A stretch of DNA of 64,000 nt, taken from contig JAZAYU010000010.1 in NCBI GenBank assembly GCA_038501625.1, positions 2,750,912 to 2,814,911 on the forward strand, in the 5' to 3' direction. The stretch is from Corbicula japonica. Taxonomy: Eukaryota; Mollusca; Bivalvia; Venerida; Cyrenidae. The translations under genes and the position numbers were made by a program. Shown here piece by piece: positions 35,941 to 47,697 of the stretch. The first letter of the stretch is position 1; every line of letters starts with the position of its first letter. Under the pieces are notes generated by a model that was not told where the DNA came from, did not search any database, and saw only the letters and a list, made by a program, of their open reading frames with translations.

Positions 35941-36244
35941 GGGGCACGTCACGGGAAAAGGTACCTTCGGTAATTTAATACTCGAACGTTCGATCGAGTA
36001 CTCGAGTAGTCGATGCCATCCAGAGTAATTTTAGTAATATTTTAGTTTTTACTACATTTAGAAAGAACTTACAAACATGAATCAATTTCTTAATACTAAA
36101 ATGTGATTATATTACACATTTTGACAAAAAATGGTATTTTTACCGCGAATTGCAAAATAAATAATGTCGTCTGCTTAAATGTATGACGTCATTTCAAAGA
36201 TTGACGTCAACTGTCCGAAGGAACCTTTTCCTGTGACGCGCCCC
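35941..36244. mobile_element. MITE family C, copy 1 (GGGGCRCG TIR)
   Basis: The left end ggggcacgtcacgggaaaag(gtaccttcgg) and the right end ccgaagg-aaccttttcctg(tgacgcgcccc) are imperfect inverted repeats of about 30 bp. The interior carries paired 'tgacgtc' motifs. Confidence 0.82.
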
Positions 36245-36888
36245 GAATAAAGTCTTGAAATTTCAGTATTAATTTGCAAAACTTATATTTCCAAAACAAG
36301 TACAATCATTTTTAAGGTTTTCAACTGGTTACCATTAACATGTGCAGATCGCTTTAGAAACTAAGTATATAAGATTTTTATGTTTATTAATCACCATGTA
36401 CAAATCCTAAACGTTTACCATCTGAAAACAACAACGATACGACATCACACCGGCACGGCAAGCTCAAACCCTGCGGGTGGCTACACAGTGCACGCCGTAC
36501 GGCGTAGATCTAACGGGATGCAAGTTACACTCTGAACCAAATCTTCAAACTTGTCCAAACTGACCCAGATTTAAGTTTCATATCTGTTATTTTACGGTTT
36601 TCATGCCTGCCCATTTAAAATTAAAATACCTCGTCAGTTTGAAAGGTATTAAATTGCAGGAAAGAAACATTTTCGCATTAAAGAATGGTAAGGAAATAAA
36701 ATGCAATTGAGATATAGAATATCAAGTTAACAGTAATGGTAAATTAGAATAAAGAAGTGAAGCTAATGTTCGCAACATATCTTCCTGGTTACAGTCCCGT
36801 AATGGGTTATCGCAATAATGAAACCTGATCTGAAAACAAGAAAAGAAGTTGTTTTTGTTTATAATTCGGTCATGGCCGAAATACATAC

Positions 36889-37049
36889 GTATTTTCATTG
36901 ATGGCAGAGTTATTTCCTTCGTTATTTTTTGTAAAACATTGGCTACACGCTTGTTTGTTCGGGCACTTTGATACGAATTCCTCGTCAGTAGGTAACACTA
37001 CCTTGTCCCTTTCAAACGTGAATGTTCCCTCCAATGGGGATCTGCCTAT
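36889..37049 (-). CDS. R2 exon 8: Cys-rich domain
   Basis: The acceptor is ttttcag|ATAGGC and the donor is AATAC|gtatgt; 161 bp, phase 2 out. It encodes IGRSPLEGTFTFERDKVVLP, then EEFVSKCPNKQACSQCFTKN. C-x5-C-x2-C repeats the motif that precedes LBD2 (C-x5-C-x2-C). It is much shorter than the about 9-Cys NCD3G domain of 7TM class C receptors. Confidence 0.85.
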
Positions 37050-37514
37050 CTGAAAAACAAACAACACTCTCAAACGTACAGAATAGCATAGTGATTTCTC
37101 CGTGATTTCTCTCATGCGCCACTTTTTTTCTAAAGTTTCATTTTTGAATACCTACAACTTTCTTAAATCGTCACATTTGCTTCGAGCTTTGGTTGTGTGT
37201 CACTGAAAAGATTGCATTCTGTGTTGAAGGTAACTAATGTCAGATATTCATTGTAATTTTTAATTGGCATGATAATAAAATTTCGTGTCGCCGTTATTTC
37301 TACCAAATTTTGACATTTAAATTTTGTGAAAACTACAAGCTTTGCGATCTTAAAACTTAGCCATTTTGCAAGTCTTACATTCACCCATTTTAAAAAAAAG
37401 TTAGTTTTGAACATTTTTTTCGGTTAAATGTGAATAAATATTGTTACTTGACACAACCATTTAATTTTTTTCTATTTTCAGCTGGTCTTCTGTAACACGC
37501 GCGCTCTGCTGCGA

Positions 37515-38246
37515 TATGTTGTCATAAGGCAAAATTATGACAATGAGTTTTTGATCATAATTATGTAAGAATTAGGACAAAAAGTGTAAACTTTTGATAA
37601 TTACTTTTCAAATTTCAAATATATTTTCGTATATTGTTTGTTATAAAGTATCAAATAAGTCAAAGAAATTTAGATTGCAGGTGTAAGGTATTAAGTTGTT
37701 ACCAAGCTATAGTCTAGTGATAAATATCTTAAATGGGGCGCGTCACGGGAAAAGGTACCTTCGGACAGTTGACGTCATTCCTTGAAATGACGTCATACAG
37801 TTGAGCAGACGACATTGATTATTATGCATTTCGCGTTAAAAATATCATTTTATTGCCAAAATGTGTAAGAAAAGCACTTGTTTGTTATGAGAAATTTATA
37901 GATAGTTGTAAGTTCTTTCTAAATATAGTAACAACTAAAATGTCACAAAATATGAAATAATGTACCTTTTCCCATGGCGTGCCCCAAATGTAATAATAAG
38001 TATTTTTTTTTCAACAAAGCCATGTTAGCATTTTCCCTTTAGAAGAGTAAGCTGGAGTTGTTGTTCACAGTTTGTGTCAACATAAACACAATTCCTTTCT
38101 CAATACGAAATTCCACTCGGGATGTTTTCATGTTTTTATACGAAAATATATTTGAAAAGTAATTATCAAAAGTTTACACTTTTTGTCCTAATTCTTTCAT
38201 AATTATGATCAAAAAGTCATTGTCATAATTTTGCCTTATGACAACA
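37515..38246. mobile_element. TIR element with about 115-bp arms
   Basis: The arm 'ttgtcataaggcaaaattat...aaaaagtgtaaacttttgat' (37519-37640) is repeated inverted at 38130-38243. It has no coding capacity. It hosts a nested family C MITE at 37735-37985. Confidence 0.82.
37735..37985. mobile_element. MITE family C, copy 2 (nested)
   Basis: Ends ggggcgcgtcacgggaaaag...(c)ttttcccatggcgtgcccc; flanked by AAAT on both sides, a possible target-site duplication. Confidence 0.8.
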
Positions 38247-39765
38247 TTTACGTGTAAGGGCGACAAAGTTGGTACACGACAGACGTCCCTTGCACAATGC
38301 GCCGGTTATGTAGTGTGTTTCTGGCCCACCAGATTTATATTAAACAATGTTATTTAAAATAATATTTTATTTTTTTTCGATGAATGACTTTAAAAAGTAA
38401 CTGTTTGGATTAACGAAATTGGAAAACAAATTCTTCAATTTCCGGTCAGACATTTGCCGCTATACCCATTTTAAACTAGATGACGGTTGTTCCATAACAG
38501 GGAAAGCAAGTTACAGTCTTGATGAATGCTGTGTAATAATGGACAATTAAGTAATGTTTTATCATTATATTTCGCGAGGGTTTTATTTTCGCGTATTTTG
38601 CGCTAGTATTAGAGTGCAAAATCCAAAATCAGCGTAATGCTTTTGTGTTTTAGCTATCCCTACAAGAATAAAAATACTAAGCGAGTTTTCGTATTTTCGG
38701 GCCCTGTGATAAAATTCGTCCCCGCGAAAATAAATGATACCAAAGTAGTTTAAGGTTAAATTTAGACCGAACGCATTATTTTTACTGCATTATTATATAT
38801 AGAGCTTGGTACTCGTGCATGCCTGCTGAAAGAGGATTCCAATCCGCTTTTCCCGAGTCAGGAATCAGACACTCTACCCTTGATCACGGTCGTGTATTTG
38901 TAGTCAGAAGTCTTGTTTGACACTTTACTCCTTGGGATACAGCTAACCCTATTTACAACTAGTGTAGATCCAGATCTGAATGGTCAGAAGTATTCAATAG
39001 ATCTGAAAGCCTACGGTGTATCTAGATCTGACTGATGTGCGAACAGAGCCGAACCTTAACAGTGTGGTCATGCAATAGGGAGTATAGTTAAACAGAAGTT
39101 AACCATCAATTGCAAGTAGACACTTTTATAGCGCACTTTTCAAGAACGTACAAGTATTTCTTCAATTTTCGGCCGCCTTAGTGTCAAGAGTTGTAAAACA
39201 GTAGTTATAAATTTGACAAAGAGAGAAAAGATGCTGAACATGGTAATGTGTAGTCGGTCTGGCTAAATAACTAATGTTTCGGATCTCTTTGATATGAATT
39301 ATGTTTTTAATGAATAATGTTTATATTGTTTTGTTTAACACTTGCTCGTAAAATTAAATTTCTTCAAACTTAATGGCAGATGATTTTATTTATAGATCAG
39401 GAGTAATCATATTTTATTCAGCAGTTTGTGCGAAGTATATTTCTGTATGTATATACTAGCACATTTACCATTTTTGTTTTAATGGTGAACAATAACGAAT
39501 ATTTTTTTACACTTCTCTATTATAACAGTACTCCGCCTTTTATCCTTATACAATTTGTTTTTATAAAAAATTGCCGTTATGAATTTTAACAATTAAAAAG
39601 TTGAAGATTAAAAAAACCGACTGGTAGATGATTCGAACCCGCAGCTGCCGGAACAAGAGTCCGAAGCTCAACCACTGTACTATGACCGACATTAGAAGAG
39701 CATTGATAAAGTTTTATTGTATGAGTGATGCCAGCGTGAAATTTCTGGTTGCATAAACTATCTAA
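38247..39765. other. R2 intron 7, no exon seen
   Basis: AT-rich. It contains a degraded 'gtgtagatccagatctg' MITE remnant (about 38960-39060) and a tRNA-like sequence at 39616-39690. Confidence 0.45.
39614..39692 (-). repeat. tRNA-derived SINE head
   Basis: On the minus strand: A-box-like TAGTACAGTGGTTGAG and B-box GGGTTCGAATC at tRNA-like spacing, with a partially pairing acceptor (GTCGGTC...CAGTCGG). Stem mismatches argue against a working tRNA. Confidence 0.55.
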
Positions 39766-40462
39766 TTAAGGCATCGCCACACTCCTCCCAATCCTATTCA
39801 TTGATAAAATAAAAATCATCAAATCTCAGTAATGACAAAATGCCATTCAATGAAACTTTGCACAAATGAAGGTTACTAATATATCTTTATTTTGCATACA
39901 GTAAGACAAAATAGAAAAGTAAAGAAACAAAGCTAGACCTAAAAATTCCTTGAATTCTATTTACATAAATTCACAAAAACTAGGCGATGCAGAACATAAC
40001 TCTAAATTCCCTCGTGAGCGCAATGATACTGACAAAAAAATGTTGTGTACTTTGTAAAAAACTTTCAACTATTAAAAGACAAATCAGTGATTGTCATCCG
40101 TTTACGCGACCAGAAAATTGAAGGTCAAACACACTTTTACTAATATCTCGTAAAGTTTACATAAGTAAATCATGAGGACACAATAAATTGTTGTCAGTAT
40201 CATATTACTCATGTGGGCATTTAAAATGATATTTTGTGTTCTTTAGTTTTTGTGAATTTATGTAAATAGAAGTTGAGGGAATTTTTAGATCTCGCTATTT
40301 TTCTTTACTTTTCTAATATGTCTTACCATCTGTAAAATAAAGATACATTAATAACATACACTTGTGCAAAGTTTCATTTAACAGCATTTTGCCGTTATTG
40401 AGATTTTGATAATTTTCTTTTTATCGATGAATAAAATTGGGAGGAGTGTGGCAGGCCCTTAA
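39766..40462. mobile_element. Foldback element with about 240-bp arms
   Basis: The left end 'gccacactcctcccaatc' and the right end 'attgggaggagtgtggc' begin long imperfect inverted arms (left to about 40010, right from about 40215) sharing 'tttacataaattcacaaaaa' and its complement. There is no coding capacity. Confidence 0.82.
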
Positions 40463-41090
40463 TATGAAATGTGTTTTTCACGAGTAATACCCGACCAAAA
40501 CATTTTTCTACGAACTGCAAAAGGAGTGATCCAAGTAACAATGCCACGATGGAATGGCAAACATATTCTGAAGAAATTATTAGGAGAGTTTACTGTTTTG
40601 GAGTAATGCTAACGACAAAGAACATCATTCTGTGAATTACCTACCTTTAATAAAAAATAAAATCAGTGTGATTATATGTACGATTTTACTTTATTTTATT
40701 ATATTTTCATTACATTATTTGCAAAATAGCGGTTTTTGGAATCGACCGAGAAAAGTTGTAAAATTAAATTATAGCTTTACAAACAAATTGTTTTGATATA
40801 AAACTTCATATCAATTTCCACGAGGTACTTCTTCATGAAGGCTGTTCCTTTCGGGGGACAGTTTTTAGTTCCTTTCGGGGGACTATTTTGGCTTGGTGCA
40901 TGTATATGGTTGCATGGCTGAGCATACTTTCCTTCAAATATCCTTTTATATTATACTTGACTGTTTTTCTATAAATTGGCATTTAATTAACTTGCTAAGT
41001 TTTCCTCTTTTTCCTTTACTTTATGTCAACTTTCAGATCGTCAACTCCCTTCTTCCAATATCTGTAGAGCCATAGAGCCATTCCCATCTA
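40463..41090. other. R2 intron 7, unassigned
   Basis: AT-rich; a direct repeat 'ttcctttcgggggac' occurs twice near 40845 and 40870. Confidence 0.45.
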
Positions 41091-42970
41091 TCGCATCGTT
41101 TTACACTCCACCCTTGCCCGCCTCCTTTCTCCATCTCCTTTCGTCCAAACACTCTTGTAGCATCTTTCATTTTCTATTTTTATCCAACATTTTCTCCCTC
41201 TTTCTTCTCCCTCCATCCCCTCCATTTTCTCTATATATTCTCTCTCTTCTCACTCTCTCTATATTCTTCTTCCCTCAATGTTCTCCTTTCTACTTCTCCC
41301 CCTTCATCTCTCTTCATTGAAATTCTCTCCTTCTCTTTTCCTCAACAGTCTTTCCCTCTCCCCTTTCTTCTACCGATCTCTTTTCCCTTTCTCTCCTCTC
41401 ACTCCGGTCCCTCTCACTCTTTCACTCGATCTCTTTCTTCTCCCTCCTTCCCCTCGCCTTCACATTCTCTCCTCATTCCTTCCCTCAATCTTCTCCTTTC
41501 TCCTTATTCCCTCTTTCTTCATCTCTCTTCCTCTCAATTCTCCCGTTCTCTTCCCCTCCATCTTCTCCCTTTCTTCCCCTCCCACAGTATCTCCCTCTCT
41601 CTCTTCTCCGTCCCCCTCCTTTCTCTTCTCCTTATCTCCCTCTTATAGCTGTTCTCCATTTCTCTTTTTTGCACCTTACTCTCTTTTCTCTCTCATCCCC
41701 TCCCTCTTTTCTTCCGCCCTTTCACCTTCCCTCTTTCTCCCTCCTTCTCATTTCTTCCATCGATTTTCTTCTTCTCCCTCTTTATTCATCTCAATTCTCC
41801 CGTTCTCTTCCCATCCATCTTCTCATCATTTTTGCCCTGACTCTTACTTCTCCCGCTCTCTTTTCACTCTCGATCCACTCCCTCTATTCCCCTAGCTCTT
41901 TCCCTCGATCTTTCTTCCCCATATCTCTTCTCCATATTCTCTATCCTCATTTCTCCCTCCTTCACCTCCCTGTAACTTTTTCCCTCATTCTCTCTCCTTC
42001 TCATATCTTCCTCTCTCTTTCCCTCTTTTCTCTTCCTATCTCTTTTCTCATTCCTTCATCTATCTTCTCCCTCTTTGCCCCCCTCTCTTTAACCATCTAT
42101 CTTCTCCCTCTTCATCTCTCTTCTCCTTCCTCTCTTTCCTCCCTCCTTCATCTTTCTCTGTTCTTTCCTTCCTTCAGCTAGCTGTTCTCCATTACTCTTT
42201 TCACTTCCTCCCTTACTCTCTCTTCTCTCTTCTTCCCCTCACTTTCACCTACCTCTCTCATTCTTTCCCCCCATTCTATCTCTCTATTGTCCCTCTTTCT
42301 TCACTCTCTCTTCTCGTTTCTTCTCCTCCATATCTCTTCTCCTTCCTTCCTCTATGTATTCCCCCCTCTCTACAACCTCCGTCACTCTTGTCCCTCTTCA
42401 TCTCTCTTCTCCTCCCTCTCTTTCCTTCCCTTTTCTCTTTTATTTCCCTCCCTCTGCTAGGTGTTCTCGATTTCTGTATTATTGCACATTCCTTCTTCAC
42501 TCTCTCTTCTCTCTACTTTCCCTCCCTCTCGTCTCCTCCCTCTTTTTCCTTTCTCTTCTTGTTCGCCTTCGTCTTCTCCCTATTTTCTCTTTTTTGCACC
42601 TTTCCCACCTCTCTTGATTCTCCCACTCCATGGCCCCCCTCTTTCCCCTCCCTCTTTTCTGTCCTTTTGTCAATTCTTCCTCTCTCTCTCTACATCCCAC
42701 ATCCCCCTTTTGTTCCTTTATTTCCCTTTCTCCGTCTTGTCACTTCTTTCCATCTCCTACCTTCATCTTTTCATTCCGTTTCACACCTGTCACTTCTTTC
42801 TCTCCGTTATCTCTCCCTCCGTTCCCTCTTGACACTTTTCCCGATTCTTTTCAATGATTCTCTCAATTTGTTCCTCTCTCTCCACTTTCCTCTGACCTCT
42901 CCATCTTGTCCTTCTTTCTCCCTTGGTTTCTCCTTCCTTTCCCTTCCCCGCCCTCCCGCTTCTACCCCTC
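41091..42970. repeat. 1.9-kb homopyrimidine (C/T) tract
   Basis: The plus strand is almost entirely C and T, built from degenerate 'tctcttctccctcc' units with occasional 'ccattctc' and 'ttcatctctc'. The coding (minus) strand of R2 is therefore polypurine over 1.9 kb in intron 7. Several long Ser/Pro/Leu/Phe ORFs here are compositional artefacts. Confidence 0.95.
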
Positions 42971-43812
42971 CGATACCCTTCAAGGATTGCACTCAAAGTA
43001 ACAAGACAGTAGTGAGGTGGGATGCTTCTAATGCTAAAGGATTGGTATTTAATTAGGATAGTTCATTGTTATTCTCTGAATGCCATACTAGTTATGACTT
43101 GGGTTGCAAAACTTACGCATTAAAACTTGTGTAGAGTATTGAATATTTTTGTAATTATTCTAAGCTAAAACATAACCAATTACAATATTCAAAACTGTAA
43201 TATTATCGTACTAAAACATTTACACTTAACAACTTTGCTAAGTATACACCTTCGTACTGGGTCATAACTGGCTTGATTTTTTGGCTAATGTCCTAAAACT
43301 TTGAACAAACCATGCAATTAATACTAATTTATTTATAAGTAAAATTTTATTCAAAATGACAGACCATTGACTGTTCAAAATAATTTAGAATACTGACACC
43401 CACAGAATACAAATTCACAACATCAGGTAATAAAGCGTATGCTCAACTTAATAAACGAATTACGCGTACATATAAATAAACATTTTGAACCTAGAAATAT
43501 GCTATTCTTTTATTTTTGTTAAATTACATTTGATTTCATTCTGATCTTCATGTTTTATAACTCTTTTTAGTCCAACCCACTTTTTGAGCAAATCAGTTTG
43601 AATGCAAAAAATCTAGCCGCCTATTTGTTTTAGTTTTTCAATATGGCTGTTAAATCCGACTAATTTTTCTAATAAATCAGTTAGTATTTATTGCATTTTT
43701 ATTGAAAAGTTTAGAGCAAAAGCTTAATTATCAAGCCAGTAATCCTCCAGTACGCAGGTGTACACTTAGAAAAGTTGTTAAGTGTATATTCTACAAGCAA
43801 GTTATAACTAAT
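42971..43812. other. R2 intron 7, unassigned
   Basis: AT-rich sequence between the homopyrimidine tract and relic exon C. Confidence 0.45.
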
Positions 43813-43911
43813 CTCTCTGTACGTAAGTGATTGAGTATTATCAGGGTCCTTCTGTATATTATAGATTTTATAGCCAATATTACAGTCGTCATTGTTGTCA
43901 AATGCTCTCAT
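43813..43911 (-). pseudogene. Relic copy C of the linker exon (5'-truncated, donor lost)
   Basis: Encodes MRAFDNNDDCNIGYKIYNIQ, then KDPDNTQSLTYRE. The donor GT is mutated to AT (GAG|attagt). It has the same 5' truncation point and upstream flank as relic B. It lies in the 7.9-kb R2 intron between exons 7 and 8. Confidence 0.72.
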
Positions 43912-44384
43912 TTTAGTACAAATTTAAGTTATGGAGTCCAAAAGACATTTATTATATATATTTTTCGGCGTTAGCTGTCTAAGCTCACTTTTGACCTAGT
44001 TTTTCGACCAATGAAATATTGTAAATAAAATTTATTATGCAGCGGGAAAATCAAATAGATTATTTTGATTGGTTATTAGTGGGTCTTGTTAATGATTACC
44101 GTAACGATTTTTATATTATGTGTAAGTATTTACCTGGCGCTTATATGTTCGGGCATTTTCGTTTTTAAAAGCGTTAATTGTATTGGAGCAAAAGATATTT
44201 ACGGTAGAAATAACCAGTTAAGTCAATTTATGGCTTAAATACGATTTTATATGGAATATTCATAGGTGTCAGGTAAACACTCGAGTACAATACACAGTGT
44301 AAAACGACAGAGAAGTGCAGATATTTCTGGTTCTTACTGGTTCCTTTCTAGTTCCTTTGATACTGATTGTTAATTTCAAGTCCA

Positions 44385-44465
44385 GAAATGCAAAACGCCT
44401 TGGTTAGTGGTTATCACACTCGCCTCTCAAGCGGAGGCCCCGGGTTCAATACTCGGGAGGGACAC
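44385..44465 (+). repeat. tRNA-derived sequence (pseudo-tRNA/SINE head)
   Basis: It shows A-box TTAGTGGTTATCAC and T-arm CCCCGGGTTCAATACTCGG, with an anticodon-like arm GCCTC..GAGGC. The acceptor stem does not pair (AACGCCT versus GAGGGAC). Degenerate, so not called a functional tRNA. Confidence 0.55.
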
Positions 44466-44765
44466 TTTCTTTTAAGGTTAATTTACGTAAAAGTTGGTAG
44501 ATTTCGCTCTTGTAACAAGTTGTTATTATTTTCATTTATTGTATTTTAATGACATTTATTCATCATTAGTGCTAACTCTACAAGAGGTATTTTATTGAAA
44601 CTGAATGTACAGTTAATGTTAGACATTCTTCTATAATCGACGTATTATCATCAGACGAAATTTTTGAACGGTATTTATTTCTTTCTTTCTTATATATAAA
44701 AATCTTTTCCATCAACGCCGTTTATCTTTTTTAAAGATGTTTCTTGTTTAACGAACAAAACCAAC

Positions 44766-44866
44766 CTCTCTGTCGATAAGTGACTGTGAATTATCAGGGT
44801 CCTTCTGTATATTATGAATTCTGTACCCTCTATTACCACCCCCGTTGTTGTCAAATACTTTAATTT
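44766..44866 (-). pseudogene. Relic copy B of the linker exon (5'-truncated)
   Basis: Encodes KVFDNNGGGNRGYRIHNIQK, then DPDNSQSLIDRE, with the donor GAG|gttggt preserved. It lacks the LVEEIKKVKLDLDG half and an acceptor. The upstream flank 'gactccataactt' is shared with relic C, so both come from one truncated ancestor. Confidence 0.75.
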
Positions 44867-44932
44867 GAAAGCAATTATAAGTTATGGAGTCTAAAAACAT
44901 TTATTATTATATCATTTAAGAACAAAACCAAC

Positions 44933-45087
44933 CTCTCTGTAGATAAGTGACTGTGGGTTATCAGGGCCCTTCTGTATATTATAGATTCTGTACCCAATGT
45001 TACCATCGCCGTTGTTGTCAAATACTTTCATCTTAGTTCCTGTACCATCCAAATCCAGCTTTACCTTCTTTATCTCTTCCACCAGTC
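44933..45087 (-). CDS. R2 exon 7: linker after LBD2
   Basis: The acceptor is tttaag|GACTGG and the donor is GAG|gttggt; 155 bp, the same as R1. It encodes LVEEIKKVKLDLDGTGTK, then MKVFDNNGDGNIGYRIYNIQ and KGPDNPQSLIYRE. FDNNGDG..YRIYNIQ closely matches the mGluR F-D-E-N-G-D-A-P-G-R-Y strand between ligand domain and Cys-rich domain. Confidence 0.88.
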
Positions 45088-45219
45088 CTTAAATCGAAAT
45101 GGTTAAGATTAAATGACACAGTTGGAAGAACGATCCTTGGATTTTCGTCATATTGTCGTGCCAAGACGTGAACAGACAAAGTGGTTTCGTAAGTTGTACA
45201 TATTAAAATTCTCTCTCTT

Positions 45220-45512
45220 ACACTATCGGCTCATTACATTCACCTCTGTCATAGGCTGGGACTACTTTCAATTACTTTTACTTTAACTCAAAAAATAGTT
45301 CACCAATTAAATTATCAATAGTTTGGGTTTCATCGGTTTTAATGAAAGATAGTGAAGATTTCTGTCATTTGTTTTACCTCAAGCTTTCAAATTCAGAATT
45401 ATGACTGTACAAAATAGGGCTGTCGAGTTTGGTAAAAAAATCTTGGCATTGAGCCTTACGCAGAGATGTAAACTGAGTGTAAGGAACGACAACACTGCGA
45501 AGGAGATTGATT
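45220..45512. repeat. Interspersed repeat family B, copy 2
   Basis: Matches 23778-24070 in the same orientation from 'cactatcggctcatt' to 'gcgaaggagattga'. It lies in R2 intron 6. Confidence 0.85.
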
Positions 45513-45885
45513 AAAATTCTACTCAATAACGTTTAACATGAATCAGATTTGTTAAAGGTTTGAAAAATTACCTGCTAAGAAATTTGAAAATGAGTAATAT
45601 CTGGCGATAACTAGAGTTCTTCTTTATATCCGTTTAATATACAATATCTATTATCTATTAAAAATTAAAAACAAATCAAGAAAGAGAAAGTTAAGCTCAA
45701 CAGATTAAGTTTACTTCATACAGTAAAATCTCATAAAACCCACCTAAAAAAGACCACTCCGATAATAAGACTAGTATTACAATGTCCATTATATCGGTAA
45801 GCACTGTATGTACCTCGGAATTCCAACCACCGCACTAGTTACTAATTATGAATATAATTTTTAGTTGACAATTCAAAAGTCTTAC

Positions 45886-47227
45886 CAACAGCATCGCTTA
45901 AAAAATCTGCGCAAAGAACTTTGGAATTTGTTCCACAATTCCTCTGGAGATGGACATTTGCTCCTATTAAAAGACTGGATGTCGCAACAAACGCTGTTGT
46001 ATCGAATGTATCCAAGGCTAACTGGAGATCTGTTCGGAAGTCCTTGACATCTGAACATTTTCCTGGTTTAGTCTTATCAAAACTTGTGTCGTAAAAACAT
46101 TTGTTTCTTTCCTCAATGAATAGGCTTGACCATGGGTTTTCTTGGAATGGCAACCGGTTTGTGTTATTTCTAATATGCTGACGAAGTTCACGGTCTTGAT
46201 ACATTTCAAGAGATAGTGTAAAAGATCCGAGCAGATGTTGTTTAGTATCTATCTCCAGAACTTCGGGCAAACGGGCCCAAGCTTCAGACCCTATAAAGAG
46301 GAATTCTCCTCGCTTCATCTGCCCGCTGAGTGCTGAGACAAGTTTCATGAGAACGTCTGAATACAAGAACGCTACGACAACTTTTGCATGTGGATACTTT
46401 TTAAGCTTTTCGTATATCGCATTTACGTTTTCTCCATCGCTTACAGATATATCTTGAGCAATACAAATTGACCGTTCCTGGGCTGCCTCCAGTACTTTGT
46501 CTTTTCCACCTTCGCCATAAGCTCCTGCACTATACACAATCTGTGCATATTGCACATCAAGCCTGGCCATAATATCAACAATTGCCTTTGCCTGTTTATC
46601 GTCAGGCGTTACCACTCTCATAAAATAAGGGTACTTAATTCTGTCACTTAAAGCTGGGCTTGTTGAAGCGTAGCTTATCTGGACAAATTTAAGTGGAGTA
46701 AAAATATCAGCAATTGCTTTGCTTACCGTACTACTGTACTCCGCAATGTATCCGATAATTTTGTTGCTCAGATCAATTGACGTTCCATTAGCCAAACGAA
46801 TTCCAACTTTGTTCAAATTAAGTATTTTTCTTTGAATAACTTCTGAACTCATGCACGAATTCAAAATAACTACACCAACCTTCGCCCCTGGGAAGAGATG
46901 TGCTAAGTCTCCGGTCCTTTTGCTCACTCGCTGAACAAGAAAGCGTATTGCTTCTGCAAGTAAGTAGCCATCATTATTTCTTATTTCTCCGCAAGATTGC
47001 ACACCGTCCTTTTGGAACACCGGAACTACACCAACCACATAAATGTCGCCAGGTTCAAAGAGAAACGCTTCATGTAGGTCATCAAGGGGAATGCACTCTG
47101 TACATTTTCTTCCCACAAGGCATTGCGCTTTTCGAACATTCGGCCACTGTAACTCTCGACCCTGCTCATCATAGTCTCTTATTGATGCGAAACTAACTGT
47201 GACAGCTTTGTCGATCAAATAACCAAC
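45886..47227 (-). CDS. R2 exon 6: first Cys motif and complete LBD2 in one exon
   Basis: The acceptor is ctacag|GTTGG and the donor is GTTG|gtaaga; 1342 bp, phase 0 in and 1 out. It begins with strand VSFASIRDYDEQGRELQWPN and a CLVGRKCTEC motif, then a full domain: GDIYVVGVVPVF, QSCGEI, KVGVVILNSCMS, IIGYIAEYSSTVS, FVQISYASTSPALSDRIKYP, YFMRVVTPDDKQAKAIVDI, GAYGEGG, FIGSEAWAR. The SSTVS and YAST positions match the Ser and Thr that bind the amino-acid ligand backbone in mGluRs (mGluR1 Ser165/Thr188), and GAYGE matches Tyr236. The mGluR1 Asp318 position appears to be Glu (GSEAW). LBD2 may thus bind an amino-acid-like ligand; this is inference. Confidence 0.92.
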
Positions 47228-47697
47228 CTGTAGGTCGTACATGTAAATGTATGTGATTAGAAAGATAAAATAGACTAGTGAACAACATATAAAAAATGGT
47301 TAAACTGATATTTTTGAATGATTTACGAAAATGAAGTTCGGATAACTTTAATAACTATAAAATGAGACATTAATTCTAAGTGAAAAACCGCTTATTGAAT
47401 ATAATAAGAAGTATTTTTCGCAAAAAGAGTAGTAAACAAAATTTACAACTTACAAAATTTGTAAAACTTTATGAACTTGTTCTAGTTTTGTCTAAAAATG
47501 ACGTTTAAATAGTATACAGATACAGCAATAACAAACTTAAAAAAGTTACAAATAAAAAAATTAAACTGAAAATGCTGAACATATTTATAAATTTTCTTAT
47601 TTGTTGTTAACCTAATGTAAAAAAAAACTCCATTGTTTTAAATTGTTTTTTTTTTTTTTGCTTTTTAGTTTAAAGTAGTAACTGAGTAATAACTCAC

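Noticed and set aside
41278..43056. Long Ser/Pro/Leu ORFs (205 and 222 codons)
   Set aside because: Homopyrimidine DNA cannot encode stop codons on that strand; composition artefact.
44385..44465. Functional tRNA gene
   Set aside because: A and B boxes are visible but the acceptor stem does not pair and the loop lacks a normal U33; treated as a SINE head.
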